Origin: a virus
Strand: one strand, 5' to 3'
Virus record (IMG/VR): IMGVR_UViG_3300035670_000901
Span: 1-31,375 of that record
DNA: 31,375 nucleotides
Below, piece by piece: positions 11,262 to 18,801 of this stretch (positions within the stretch are counted from its first letter, which is position 1; the number at the start of each line of letters is the position of its first letter). Made by a program: the position numbers and the translations under genes. The notes under the pieces are model-generated. The model made no database searches. It worked only from the letters and a program-made list of their open reading frames with translations, and was not told the origin of the DNA.

Positions 11262-12314
11262 TTATCGAATCTTACCATTCACAATACGATAGTTGTTTAC
11301 TTCAAATTCTCCCGTGTCCATTACACGCACATGCGCAAAGCCATGATGGTGTTTGTTGATGGGCATGTAATCAGGGTGCAATTCGCACAAACATGCCACA
11401 CTCCAGCACGTTGTTAGCTTGCCATTGATGTTAGGCTCTGTGTGTTCTGATGCCTGGTGATGATGACCGCATAATGCATTAGCCTTAGCACGTAAAAACA
11501 AACCGCGTGCAATGTTCACAGGGCTAAACACAGATGCACCTAACTCATGCCCGTGCAAGATTGTCAAGTTACCCGCGTGGATTACTTGCTTATCCGGGAT
11601 AAAAGTGATATTAAGTTCATCAAGCTTCATCAAACTCTCAAAGCTAAACTCATTCATGCCCAAAAGGTCGGGCGCATTACGCATGATGTAATGGTCATAA
11701 CGCACATCATGATTCCCACATTTGTAATAAATGGCACTATTTGGAAATAGTTTTCGCAAGGTTTGCAGAAACTGCCTTGTCATCAATACTTCATGCCCGA
11801 AGTTGCGCTTACGTGGGTCTTTCTCAAAACGGCTTATTGCGTAGAAGTCTATTACATCACCATTGAGCAGGATGGTATTAACCTCATTCTCCAGTCCATA
11901 CTTTAACGCCAAAGTCAATGCCTGAATGTTATGGTAGGGAACGTGAATATCCGACATCAACAAGATATTGTTGTGATTTATCGGTAGCTTGTACGGCTTG
12001 TAATTTGATTCCTGCGATGGTGGCAGGTCTAGTGGATTTGATTCCGATGGTTTAAGTTCATCGAGTATGCTACTAAATCCATTCAGCTTTGTTTCTAGTG
12101 AGGCAAGTGGACTTTTGCCACGATCTATTTGACCAACTATAACACTGTTATTCTTTACAATGTTATTGCCTTTGCACCACGCATGGAACATCCGGGTGAA
12201 ACTCTTTTGACTGATACCTATGTTGTACTTACGCATTGCGTTAGCAACACGGCTATTCAGTGTACCCTCGCCTTCGTTTATCTCTAGATAAACCGCAGCG
12301 TAATTTGGTCTCAT
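11262..12314 (-). CDS. Calcineurin-like metallophosphoesterase with N-terminal HTH-like part
   Basis: A 350-residue protein. The catalytic part (about 113-345) has all five family motifs: SDIHVP (D122, H124), NGDVID (D153), GNHD (200-203), HGHE (254-257) and GHHH (283-286). These bind two metal ions and split phosphoesters; DNA ends, nucleotides or phosphoproteins are possible targets. Residues 15-60 look helical, perhaps a helix-turn-helix (SRVANAMRKY, then SQKSFTRMFHAW), followed by a polar linker. It is the last gene of the late operon, 6 bases after the small membrane protein and just before the bidirectional terminator. A DNA-directed role such as SbcD-like end processing is inference. 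Confidence 0.85.
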   Translation of the reverse strand: MRPNYAAVYLEINEGEGTLNSRVANAMRKYNIGISQKSFTRMFHAWCKGNNIVKNNSVIVGQIDRGKSPLASLETKLNGFSSILDELKPSESNPLDLPPSQESNYKPYKLPINHNNILLMSDIHVPYHNIQALTLALKYGLENEVNTILLNGDVIDFYAISRFEKDPRKRNFGHEVLMTRQFLQTLRKLFPNSAIYYKCGNHDVRYDHYIMRNAPDLLGMNEFSFESLMKLDELNITFIPDKQVIHAGNLTILHGHELGASVFSPVNIARGLFLRAKANALCGHHHQASEHTEPNINGKLTTCWSVACLCELHPDYMPINKHHHGFAHVRVMDTGEFEVNNYRIVNGKIR

Positions 12315-12320
12315 GCTAAT

Positions 12321-12647
12321 TTATTTTTGACCTCGCAAGTACCCTGTCAATTCCGCAAGGTTGTTTGATATCAAAATGTTTTGAGTTGCAATCGTGTCAA
12401 TCTTACTTTCAAGCTTATCAATAGCCTTGTTTTGCTCATCCTTCATGGCAGTAAGTTTATTGTTGAACTCTTCCTTAGTATCCTTTATAGATTCAGCAAG
12501 CATAGTAACCTCCCTTTTGTGGTATGATTCAACTGTCTTAAGTGATGCACTAACCTTTACCACATCACGCTTTAACGCATAGTATAACCCGGTAAGTGAT
12601 ACTGCACCCCCTATAATGGTCACTAAATCTCTCGGTTGAAAATCCAT
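12321..12647 (-). CDS. Membrane-anchored coiled-coil protein of the lysis region
   Basis: A 108-residue protein with one weakly hydrophobic segment near the start (residues 9-24, VTIIGGAVSLTGLYYA). A long charged coiled coil follows (about 30-95, VSASLKTVESYHKREVTMLA then EEFNNKLTAMKDEQNKAIDK). Topology and position next to the lysin and spanin-like genes suggest a lysis accessory or holin-like protein. It lies 2 bases from the gene before it and 6 from the next. Confidence 0.55.
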   Translation of the reverse strand: MDFQPRDLVTIIGGAVSLTGLYYALKRDVVKVSASLKTVESYHKREVTMLAESIKDTKEEFNNKLTAMKDEQNKAIDKLESKIDTIATQNILISNNLAELTGYLRGQK

Positions 12648-12649
12648 AA

Positions 12650-13090
12650 CTATAACAGTGTAAAATATATAGTAGAAAAAGCAATGGCAGAAATTCCAAT
12701 TGTTAGTGCTGTGTTTGAAAATATCAACCGCCTGTTGCGCTGTTTCAGGTCTTTGATTTCAGCATCCTTTTCAGCATTAACAGCCTTTTCAATCGCTTGC
12801 TTGTTAGCGTATATCTGCGCTAATGTTTCATAACTCGATGCCTGTATGCCTGTTATCTTAGCGTAGTAACCCACCTTTAGCTTCTCAAGTTGGTACAACG
12901 AATCAATTTCCATAGCCGTACCATACCAGTACATCATGCTATTGTAGTTGAGATTGAAAAGCTGCAGATCGTAGGTTGTAAGTTCGGGTGTAAAATCCTG
13001 CTTTAAGTAAGCTGTCCGACTTTTTGAGTGTTGCGCGGAACTGCTTAGATGCAGCAGCATTATCAGAATTAAGAATGTTGTAAGTTTCAT
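12650..13090 (-). CDS. Spanin-like envelope protein with signal peptide and C-terminal membrane segment
   Basis: A 146-residue protein. The start MKLTTFLILIMLLHLSSSAQ is a good signal peptide (cut probably after SSA), but without the Cys of a lipoprotein. The middle is periplasmic and partly coiled (ETLAQIYANKQAIEKAVNAE). Residues 124-145 (LIFSNTALTIGISAIAFSTIYF) form a membrane helix. It begins inside the preceding gene in another frame (152-base overlap), which mirrors the Rz/Rz1 spanin pair. Signal peptide plus C-terminal membrane helix also resembles unimolecular spanins, though those are lipoproteins. Role in outer-membrane disruption is therefore plausible but unproven. Confidence 0.5.
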   Translation of the reverse strand: MKLTTFLILIMLLHLSSSAQHSKSRTAYLKQDFTPELTTYDLQLFNLNYNSMMYWYGTAMEIDSLYQLEKLKVGYYAKITGIQASSYETLAQIYANKQAIEKAVNAEKDAEIKDLKQRNRRLIFSNTALTIGISAIAFSTIYFTLL

Positions 13091-13358
13091 TGCGATAGTA
13101 TTGGTTGGTTATTTCTTGTTGCTGTATGATGGTATCACCTTTGACGTTTAGCGAATCAATTTTAGCAAAGAGCGAATCGGTCTTAATGTTATTTGATTGG
13201 ATGACTTCATACAGACTATCATTTATGCTGTGAAGCCTATCCACAGCGGGATTGCTTATTTGATGCTTATTTGATTTAATCAAATAAAACACGCATATAA
13301 AGCATACAAGTCCAAGGGACACATCTATAATTGTCCTTTTTAATTTGTTTTTTTCCAT
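12939..13358 (-). CDS. i-spanin-like (Rz-like) protein
   Basis: A 139-residue protein with a basic N-terminus (MEKNKLKRT), one membrane helix (residues about 10-27, IIDVSLGLVCFICVFYLI) and a long periplasmic helical part with repeated acidic-Ser-Leu units (INDSLYEVIQSNN, KTDSLFAKIDSLN, KKSDSLLKAG). This is the layout of Rz-type inner-membrane spanins. Its start overlaps the lysin gene's end by 19 bases, and its last 152 bases are shared with the next gene in another frame, as with Rz and Rz1. Sequence likeness to Rz itself is not evident, so the call rests on topology and context. Confidence 0.55.
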   Translation of the reverse strand: MEKNKLKRTIIDVSLGLVCFICVFYLIKSNKHQISNPAVDRLHSINDSLYEVIQSNNIKTDSLFAKIDSLNVKGDTIIQQQEITNQYYRNETYNILNSDNAAASKQFRATLKKSDSLLKAGFYTRTYNLRSAAFQSQLQ

Positions 13359-13915
13359 CGTGTTATATGTAAGTTCTTTGATAGTGGTCTTATCTTGTAG
13401 TACACCCCATCCCGTGTGCGGCTGTCACGCATGCCCTGCTCGTTCGTATTGCCCTCAATTGTACGCACTGAATACTTAGAGACCCTGTCTACTATTCCAG
13501 TGTGTCCTATGCCCTTAAATCGCTTTCCCTTAAATGAGTTGTAACTAAGTGTCATGACCAATACATCCTTGTCGCTGAACGCTTGCAGGAACTTTCCATC
13601 GGTGAAGATTACATCACGCTTGTTGTATGCAGTAGGTGACCATCCTGTAATGGTGTGAGGTATACCGCACTCGTTAAGCATTGCCATGACAAAAAATGAA
13701 CACCATGCATAGCCGGGTTTCCACCCTTCCTGCTTCATAAGAATAAGCAGAGCCTTGTCATTAAAGCCCATGTTATTACCGCCCCTTTCCTGCACACCCA
13801 CAAACGCCGCAGAGGTTACCCTTACGCAGTAACCGTCATCAGCATGTGTAAGATATACAGGTACGCAGCAAAGTAGAACGCATATAAGAGCAGGTATAAG
13901 ACAACCTTTTGCCAT
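13340..13915 (-). CDS. Endolysin with CHAP-type domain and signal peptide
   Basis: A 191-residue protein. Residues 1-25 (MAKGCLIPALICVLLCCVPV then YLTHA) form a signal peptide or signal anchor. Residues 60-180 fit a CHAP cysteine peptidase/amidase: catalytic Cys72 in YAWCSFFV, His138 in GIGHTGIVD, and an Asn/Glu partner in TIEGNTNEQG (152-161). It would cut cell-wall peptide bonds after export. An own signal sequence suggests Sec-dependent export, with the holin setting timing. It overlaps the holin-like gene by 94 bases in another frame and the spanin-like gene by 19. Confidence 0.8.
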   Translation of the reverse strand: MAKGCLIPALICVLLCCVPVYLTHADDGYCVRVTSAAFVGVQERGGNNMGFNDKALLILMKQEGWKPGYAWCSFFVMAMLNECGIPHTITGWSPTAYNKRDVIFTDGKFLQAFSDKDVLVMTLSYNSFKGKRFKGIGHTGIVDRVSKYSVRTIEGNTNEQGMRDSRTRDGVYYKIRPLSKNLHITRWKKTN

Positions 13916-14232
13916 GTGGTTAGATAGGTATTGATTTCATACTTAACTTCCTTGTTGTATATCTCCCGTTGTAATGCCCGAAAATTGAATCTGATGCCTA
14001 AGAACACAACGAAATTGGCAAAGACCATGACCATTGCCGCAAGCACAATGTACTGGATGTATTCCGTGCTAATAAGCGCATCGCCAAAATAGGCAACCGA
14101 TACAGTACCTGATATGGCAAACACCAAAAAGGCAAGTGGTATTGACCAAAAGCCATCGAATAATTGCAGCTTGTAGCGCAATGATTTCAAACCGTTACTT
14201 TTTGTCACGGGTGCGTTCTTCTTGCTTGCCAT
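13822..14232 (-). CDS. Three-pass membrane protein, holin candidate
   Basis: A 136-residue protein with three clear membrane helices: about 29-49 (FWSIPLAFLVFAISGTVSVA), 58-80 (YIQYIVLAAMVMVFANFVVF) and 109-132 (VVLYLLLYAFYFAAYLYILH). The N-terminus is basic (MASKKNAPVTKSNGLKSLRY) and the loop between helices 2 and 3 is charged. Three helices, small size and position directly before the lysin fit a class I-like holin, which opens the inner membrane at the end of infection. Its 3' 94 bases code also for the lysin's signal sequence in another frame. Confidence 0.65.
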   Translation of the reverse strand: MASKKNAPVTKSNGLKSLRYKLQLFDGFWSIPLAFLVFAISGTVSVAYFGDALISTEYIQYIVLAAMVMVFANFVVFLGIRFNFRALQREIYNKEVKYEINTYLTTWQKVVLYLLLYAFYFAAYLYILHMLMTVTA

Positions 14233-14317
14233 TCGCTCGTAGTTTTAATGATAGCTCACGCTCGTACTTGCGCAAACGTTCAGTGTAGTCTTGCTTCAAT
14301 GTCTTTTTTTCACTCAT
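14195..14317 (-). CDS. 40-residue charged hypothetical protein
   Basis: The frame starts MSEKKTLKQDYTERLRKYER and ends QEERTRDKK. Almost half the residues are charged; it would be one amphipathic helix. Its ATG overlaps the connector gene's stop (ATGA) and its end overlaps the holin start by 38 bases, so it closes an otherwise empty 81-base gap. Function unknown; small soluble proteins next to holins can be antiholins, which is speculation here. Confidence 0.5.
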   Translation of the reverse strand: MSEKKTLKQDYTERLRKYERELSLKLRANGKQEERTRDKK

Positions 14318-14883
14318 GGTATACGATTGATGATATTACGTGAGTAGGTGGGACGGTATGAAGTGGATGTATTGCCCGAACTGAACTGGTAGTTAAGTGT
14401 GTTTGTCACATCCGTCCGTGGTGATCTATCAGGCCATTGCGCTGTTTGGTATTCCGGGAACAAACTTGAGTTAGCACATAGGTAATCAACAAGCAAAGTG
14501 GTGTAGTGTTCCGCGTTTTGCCTTGCACGGTCTATCATATCCTTCATAACTAAATCCGATACGGGCACAGTATCCTCTGATTGACGTTGCACCAGCGTGC
14601 CATTGTCCATACGATAGCAAAGATTTGGTGTAACATCCACCATAACCCACCACAAGAGCATCTTTTGGATGTAATCCTCAAGTAATATCTGATAGTTGCC
14701 CGCAATCGTATTGTTTGATACATCGGTCTTTATCTTGTTTAGCAAGTCAGTACCAAGAAATGGTAACAGCCATTTGTCCTGTGCTAAATATACCGAAGGG
14801 TATAAAATATTTGGGTCAACACTACCATTGACCGTTGTATATTTCTTTATGTAGTTCTCTGATATTAAAAGTACTTCTGCCAT
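14314..14883 (-). CDS. Head-tail connector protein (DUF6712-like)
   Basis: A 189-residue protein. The first 60 residues have the pattern of a helical head-completion protein seen beside portals in Bacteroidetes phages (from memory, DUF6712): ISENYIKKYTTVNGSVDPNI, then YPSVYLAQDKWLLPFLGTDL. The middle helices (YQILLEDYIQKMLLWWVMVD) and a polar tail rich in Ser, Thr and Tyr follow. It would attach below the portal and join the head to the tail. It lies 8 bases after the portal gene. Confidence 0.65.
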   Translation of the reverse strand: MAEVLLISENYIKKYTTVNGSVDPNILYPSVYLAQDKWLLPFLGTDLLNKIKTDVSNNTIAGNYQILLEDYIQKMLLWWVMVDVTPNLCYRMDNGTLVQRQSEDTVPVSDLVMKDMIDRARQNAEHYTTLLVDYLCANSSLFPEYQTAQWPDRSPRTDVTNTLNYQFSSGNTSTSYRPTYSRNIINRIP

Positions 14884-14891
14884 AATTGTAA

Positions 14892-16832
14892 TTATTGATT
14901 GCCGTAAATAGGGTTTGTTGGTAGGAAACCGTTATAATCCATGTCAACAGGTAGCTTCGCCACAAGTGAGTTATTTCGCACTTTATAACCCATACGTTCA
15001 GCCATTGCCACAGCGATACGTTTTGCATCAGGGTCATTAGGGTTAATCTTTGCACCCTTTGCATCTACATAAACACGCTTTTCCCAAAAGTGGTGACAGT
15101 TACCACCGCCCTTGTAAAACCAAATGTCATAAGTAGCCGCGCCTTCAGGTCCCCATCCGGGATTGACAGCTACGTTTTCCATAGCTACAATATCCTCTTT
15201 GCGATATAGCTTACCTGCTTCAAGCATCTTGCGACAAAATGGGCGCATATTATCATTCCTAAACTCACCTGCGTAAACGTAACGAGTAATAAAGTATTTA
15301 CCATCGACAATAGCATCTTGCTCACTCTTTGCCGCTGGTCTTGCCGCTCCTGTGCGTACTGCAAATTCGTGCTGAATTTCTTCATCTGCATTGTAGGCAT
15401 CAATCAATATCCAGTCTTCAGGTGCATCTTCGCCTAATGCTATCAATGCTTCACCTACTTCGCTGTCATCTACTTTTTTTTTTAACTCAACACTTGATTG
15501 AATCACTTCCCTTGGTTGCAAACTACCCGGCAATACATCTGCAAAAATTGCACTAACCACATCAGGTGGTAATGTTGGAAACGCTGCACTTACAATAGCC
15601 TTAGCACTTGACACTGGCACAGCTCCCGCAGCACTTTGCATCACTATATCTACAAGTGAACTGATCTGTGCACCATTCAATGCAGTAGCGGCAACATCTG
15701 CCGTAGTACCTGTTGCGCTTGCATCGGTTACAACAGATGTTTGCTCAGCTACAAGTGGAGTGTTTGGCACAATCTCAAAGCTTACACCCGGCATCTGATT
15801 GCTCAATAGTTCTGTGATACTTTGATTTATTTTTTCCTGATATGGCTCGATTACTTGCTTATTAAATATCTCAAGACCAACAGTCATTTCATCTTTGTTG
15901 CTACCGAATCCCGATGTTTCTCTGATACCGAAAAGCAATGGAGTAGTAACACGGTGTGCAGTGATAATCTTTTGCTGTGCGGTAGTATCCATTAACTGAT
16001 ACTGCTTATCCGCATCATTAACGGGGAATGGTGTAATTTCAGTCTTAGGTTGATCACGTTCGTTAAAGAACATAACCACCTTTCCTGCATTACGTGCACC
16101 ACTCATCTTGTTCTCCCAGTCCATCATCATCTGTTGCTTCTGTTCAGGCGTTGCTTGCCCATTGTAGAAGTTGATGATAGTAGAAGGGAAAAGACCGTTT
16201 GAAATTTGGTTGATATGGAATATAGATATCTGCTTATCTAACTCGATGTAGTTGATAGCAGACCAATAGTCAGGGCGTGGGTATGAATCACTACCTGTGT
16301 ACGTAAAGCACCAATAGATTTGGCGCGGTTCCTCGTTACGTGTTAAATAGTTGTATTTGGGTATGAACTCGGGTGTGTTCTTTTTCTTGCGAATGTTTGA
16401 CCAATCGTAGCTGTGGTAAATACCTATCTCGCTTTCGTCCTCTTGACTGATTGCAATACGGCACTCTTCAAAAGGTATGGCGTTTAGCTTAGATATAACC
16501 GTTCTATCATTGCTCCAAATCACTTCAATGAAGAAACCGCCAAACAACTTCAAGTCATGTGCACATGCGTAGGTTAGTTCATCAACCTTTAGCGCGTCAA
16601 GTTCAGCCTGATATTGCTCGGACTGGATACCCTTACCTGCAATCATATCACCGATTGCCACAACGAGTGAACCATGCACGGGTGATTCATGCGATAGGTC
16701 ACGTAGGTACTGCGGGAAATCATTTGCATCTCCGTAGTTTACCCACCCTTTGCGGTCTACTTTCTCTGCATCGCTTTTAGCTACGTATTCACTAAGCTTC
16801 AGTGATACTATATTCGATTCGTTATGGTTCAT
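14892..16832 (-). CDS. Portal protein with extra C-terminal domain
   Basis: A 646-residue protein. Residues 25-360 look like an HK97-type portal: WVNYGDANDFPQYLRDLSHE, the helix-rich stem region with DTTAQQKIITAHRVTTPLLF and GSNKDEMTVGLEIFNKQVIE. Residues 385-435 (ALNGAQISSLVDIVMQSAAG and following) are the usual portal end in this group. Residues 455-646 add a further domain with PFCRKM, NPGWGPEGAATYDIWFYKGG and NCHHFWEKRVYV, which recalls metal-binding parts of minor head proteins. The twelve-fold ring would hold the packaging motor. The two parts are joined at K451-K453, encoded by a run of ten A. The start overlaps the preceding gene by 11 bases. Confidence 0.85.
   Translation of the reverse strand: MNHNESNIVSLKLSEYVAKSDAEKVDRKGWVNYGDANDFPQYLRDLSHESPVHGSLVVAIGDMIAGKGIQSEQYQAELDALKVDELTYACAHDLKLFGGFFIEVIWSNDRTVISKLNAIPFEECRIAISQEDESEIGIYHSYDWSNIRKKKNTPEFIPKYNYLTRNEEPRQIYWCFTYTGSDSYPRPDYWSAINYIELDKQISIFHINQISNGLFPSTIINFYNGQATPEQKQQMMMDWENKMSGARNAGKVVMFFNERDQPKTEITPFPVNDADKQYQLMDTTAQQKIITAHRVTTPLLFGIRETSGFGSNKDEMTVGLEIFNKQVIEPYQEKINQSITELLSNQMPGVSFEIVPNTPLVAEQTSVVTDASATGTTADVAATALNGAQISSLVDIVMQSAAGAVPVSSAKAIVSAAFPTLPPDVVSAIFADVLPGSLQPREVIQSSVELKKKVDDSEVGEALIALGEDAPEDWILIDAYNADEEIQHEFAVRTGAARPAAKSEQDAIVDGKYFITRYVYAGEFRNDNMRPFCRKMLEAGKLYRKEDIVAMENVAVNPGWGPEGAATYDIWFYKGGGNCHHFWEKRVYVDAKGAKINPNDPDAKRIAVAMAERMGYKVRNNSLVAKLPVDMDYNGFLPTNPIYGNQ
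15474..15483 (-). other. A10 slippery run at the portal fusion joint
   Basis: Ten consecutive A on the coding strand cover codons 451-453 of the portal gene. A shift by one base in either direction meets a stop almost at once (KKKSR then TGA in -1, KKK then TAG in +1). Slippage by polymerase or ribosome would release a portal of about 453-455 residues without the extra domain. Confidence 0.45.
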
Positions 16833-17211
16833 ATATTATATCGTTTGGTATGGTATTGACAGGTACATCAAACCAACTTGTATTGTCATTTAAAACAGCA
16901 TATCCACGCTCCACAATACCAACAACAGCAGCATTTGCCGGATTAGTATTAATTGCAGAGTTTTGTCCATACACTTCATAGCGATACCTACCCGCCAAAG
17001 TTAAGCCAACTGTGGTAATAGTCAGATGTGTAATTCTTACCGATTCACTAACAACCGTTGCAACCTGTGCAAGCTTAGTCCCGGTAGTGCTATTCTCCTC
17101 GTGTGTGAGAATGATGAGATAGTTTGTGAATGCTGTGCTGTAATACTGCCGTGCTTCATCTAATGAAAGATACACTTGTTGATTAGCAGTATTGGTAGTT
17201 AAGTAGATCAT
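16822..17211 (-). CDS. Small beta-rich virion protein
   Basis: A 129-residue protein starting MIYLTTNTANQQVYLSLDEA. It looks all-beta (YYSTAFTNYLIILTHEENST, then SESVRITHLTITTVGLTLAG, then GRYRYEVYGQNSA), without membrane segments. I have seen this type between the portal and tail-tube genes in Bacteroidetes phages but know no name. Head-tail joining or head decoration is the likely role from position. A terminator-like hairpin lies just upstream (17225-17255), so it is probably made at a lower level than the tail-tube-like protein. Overlaps the portal start by 11 bases. Confidence 0.6.
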   Translation of the reverse strand: MIYLTTNTANQQVYLSLDEARQYYSTAFTNYLIILTHEENSTTGTKLAQVATVVSESVRITHLTITTVGLTLAGRYRYEVYGQNSAINTNPANAAVVGIVERGYAVLNDNTSWFDVPVNTIPNDIIYEP

Positions 17212-17224
17212 TAGCCTTTTATTT

Positions 17225-17255
17225 AAAAAGGGGCAAGTGTAAACCTGCCCCCTTT
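17225..17255 (-). terminator. Terminator between tail-tube-like gene and small virion gene
   Basis: Read on the minus strand: GGGGCA (17251 to 17246), a 10-base loop, TGCCCC (17235 to 17230), then TTTTT (17229 to 17225). It lies 34 bases past the stop at 17289. As more late genes follow, it is probably partial and lowers downstream expression. Confidence 0.65.
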
Positions 17256-17288
17256 ACAATACAACAAGAACACAAACGGAAACAATTC

Positions 17289-17831
17289 TTAGTAAGCAGG
17301 GCTTACAGTAATACCTGCGAAGTTATCGAAAGGTACTGATGTGAAAGCTTCAAGGTGTGCAGCGGGTACAAGTTCTTCCGCAATGGTTGTTACTTGGTAA
17401 CCCATCAAATCTGCTTTCTGCTGTCCTGATTGAACAGTACCTGCGGTCAATTGTGAACCTTCGCCTGCACCAATCAAAAGGATTTGGTCATCGTTAGTAC
17501 GAACGAACACAACCATCTTCGCCTTTGCAACGTTCAAGAATTCGTTACGCATATCTTGGTTCAACTTACCGAAAGTCCATCCAACTTCCTGCGAAAAGTA
17601 AAGCGTACCTGTTTCCAAGTTTTTGTTTACTGTTTCAATGTAAGAACCTGAGTTACGGAATGGCACGTAACGATAGATAGTAGCGGTTGGCAAACCATCT
17701 ACCTTACCTGTTACGGCATCATAAGTAACGCCCGATGTAAAGTCATCGTAGTTAGCAATCAATACTTCTTTAACACCACCAATACCTTCAAGGCATCCGA
17801 GGGTAAATCCTGTGGTTAATTCACAAGCCAT
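17289..17831 (-). CDS. Tail-tube-like major virion protein
   Basis: A 180-residue, beta-rich soluble protein starting MACELTTGFTLGCLEGIGGV. Features recalling phage tail-tube proteins are the central strand-rich part (TGTLYFSQEVGWTFGKLNQD), a helix with MRNEFLNVAKAKMVVFVRTN, then GAGEGSQLTAGTVQSGQQKA and a closing strand with VTTIAEELVPAAHLEAF, typical of a gain-of-marking 'gadGyxvtf.g.e..pa' pattern. It lies directly after the capsid gene and is bounded on both sides by terminator-like hairpins, as befits a highly made structural protein. A head decoration protein is the alternative. Confidence 0.55.
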   Translation of the reverse strand: MACELTTGFTLGCLEGIGGVKEVLIANYDDFTSGVTYDAVTGKVDGLPTATIYRYVPFRNSGSYIETVNKNLETGTLYFSQEVGWTFGKLNQDMRNEFLNVAKAKMVVFVRTNDDQILLIGAGEGSQLTAGTVQSGQQKADLMGYQVTTIAEELVPAAHLEAFTSVPFDNFAGITVSPAY

Positions 17832-17848
17832 GTTTTATATAGTTTTAA

Positions 17849-17870
17849 AAGGGGGCTGTTACACCCCCTT
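17849..17870 (-). terminator. Terminator-like hairpin after the capsid gene
   Basis: On the minus strand AAGGGGG (17870 to 17864), an 8-base loop, CCCCCTT (17855 to 17849), then two more T. It lies 9 bases past the capsid stop. The T-run is short, so it probably acts as a partial terminator or protects the capsid mRNA end. Confidence 0.6.
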
Positions 17871-17879
17871 AGTTATTAA

Positions 17880-18776
17880 TTATGCTCCCCAGTAGGTGAT
17901 GTCCTCAGCTACTGCAATCTGTGCACCCAAATAGAATCGCGCACCGTAACGAACGTTCTGTGAACCATCCAAGTTTTGCATATCCAAGATGAACACTTCG
18001 TTCATTTGGTTTTCCTGCCATGTACCAAGCATCAAGTTTGACTTCTGTGCAAACACGATGTTATCAGCAGCCATACCTGGGCATACGTAGATTTCGTACA
18101 TACCTACGAAACGCTTAGCTACTTCTGGGCCTGCGGTTGCATACCATCCGTTGCCATCAGCGATTTGAGCTTGCATGTAAGCTTCCCAAGCAGCCTGTCC
18201 CATGTAAAGTGCAGGCTTTTCAGCAGCACCTTTAACAGCAGCAGGAGCAGTGTTGATGATGTCCCAAATGGTAGCGATGATGTTGGTAGAATCCAAAGCG
18301 CCTGAACCCGCAGATACAGCACCTGAACCACCCGCCTTAATCAAAGTCAAGAAACCATCGTACTGACCTGCGGTAGCGTTAACGCCATTCCACATTACAG
18401 ATTCGTTGTTAGCAGCGATACCACCAACCAAGCGGCCAATGATAGCATCTTGGATTTGAGTGTTTACACGGCCGCTCATTACATCAGCAGCAGTCCAGTC
18501 TGTGAAGAAGTCCTTCTTACAGATTTGGCGTTGAACTTGGAATTCTTCCAAGGTCAAGATGCGCTCAGTCAAAGTGATAGTACCTGTTGGGGTAAAGTCA
18601 CAAGTGCCGGCAGCAAATGTTACAGTGTCATCAATTTTACGTACTACTGATTTGTAAGGTACGTTTGGCTTCATTGTCACGTACTGTGCAGATACGTTTG
18701 ACAACAAAGCTTTAGCTACGATTTCACCAGCTAATTCACCTGCATAGGTGGTGGTGAGTGAAGTTGTTGTTGGCAT
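17880..18776 (-). CDS. Major capsid protein
   Basis: A 298-residue protein with features of HK97-fold capsid proteins of Bacteroidetes phages: an N-terminal helix region (TTTYAGELAGEIVAKALLSN), an extended strand part (CDFTPTGTITLTERILTLEE then FQVQRQICKKDFFTDW), a Gly/Ser-rich loop, a mid helix (GQAAWEAYMQAQIADGNGWY), GMYEIYVCPGM, and a strand-rich end (VRYGARFYLGAQIAVAEDIT). It follows the coiled-coil scaffold gene by 25 bases, the expected order. It forms the icosahedral shell. No N-terminal pro-domain is obvious, consistent with a separate scaffold. A hairpin follows its stop. Confidence 0.85.
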   Translation of the reverse strand: MPTTTSLTTTYAGELAGEIVAKALLSNVSAQYVTMKPNVPYKSVVRKIDDTVTFAAGTCDFTPTGTITLTERILTLEEFQVQRQICKKDFFTDWTAADVMSGRVNTQIQDAIIGRLVGGIAANNESVMWNGVNATAGQYDGFLTLIKAGGSGAVSAGSGALDSTNIIATIWDIINTAPAAVKGAAEKPALYMGQAAWEAYMQAQIADGNGWYATAGPEVAKRFVGMYEIYVCPGMAADNIVFAQKSNLMLGTWQENQMNEVFILDMQNLDGSQNVRYGARFYLGAQIAVAEDITYWGA

Positions 18777-18801
18777 TTTAAATAATAATTTATGAGGTGA
18801 A

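Noticed and set aside
10916-11417. Plus-strand frames across 10916-11359 and 11226-11417
   Set aside because: They run opposite the metallopeptidase and phosphoesterase genes, cross a terminator hairpin, and show no recognisable protein pattern.
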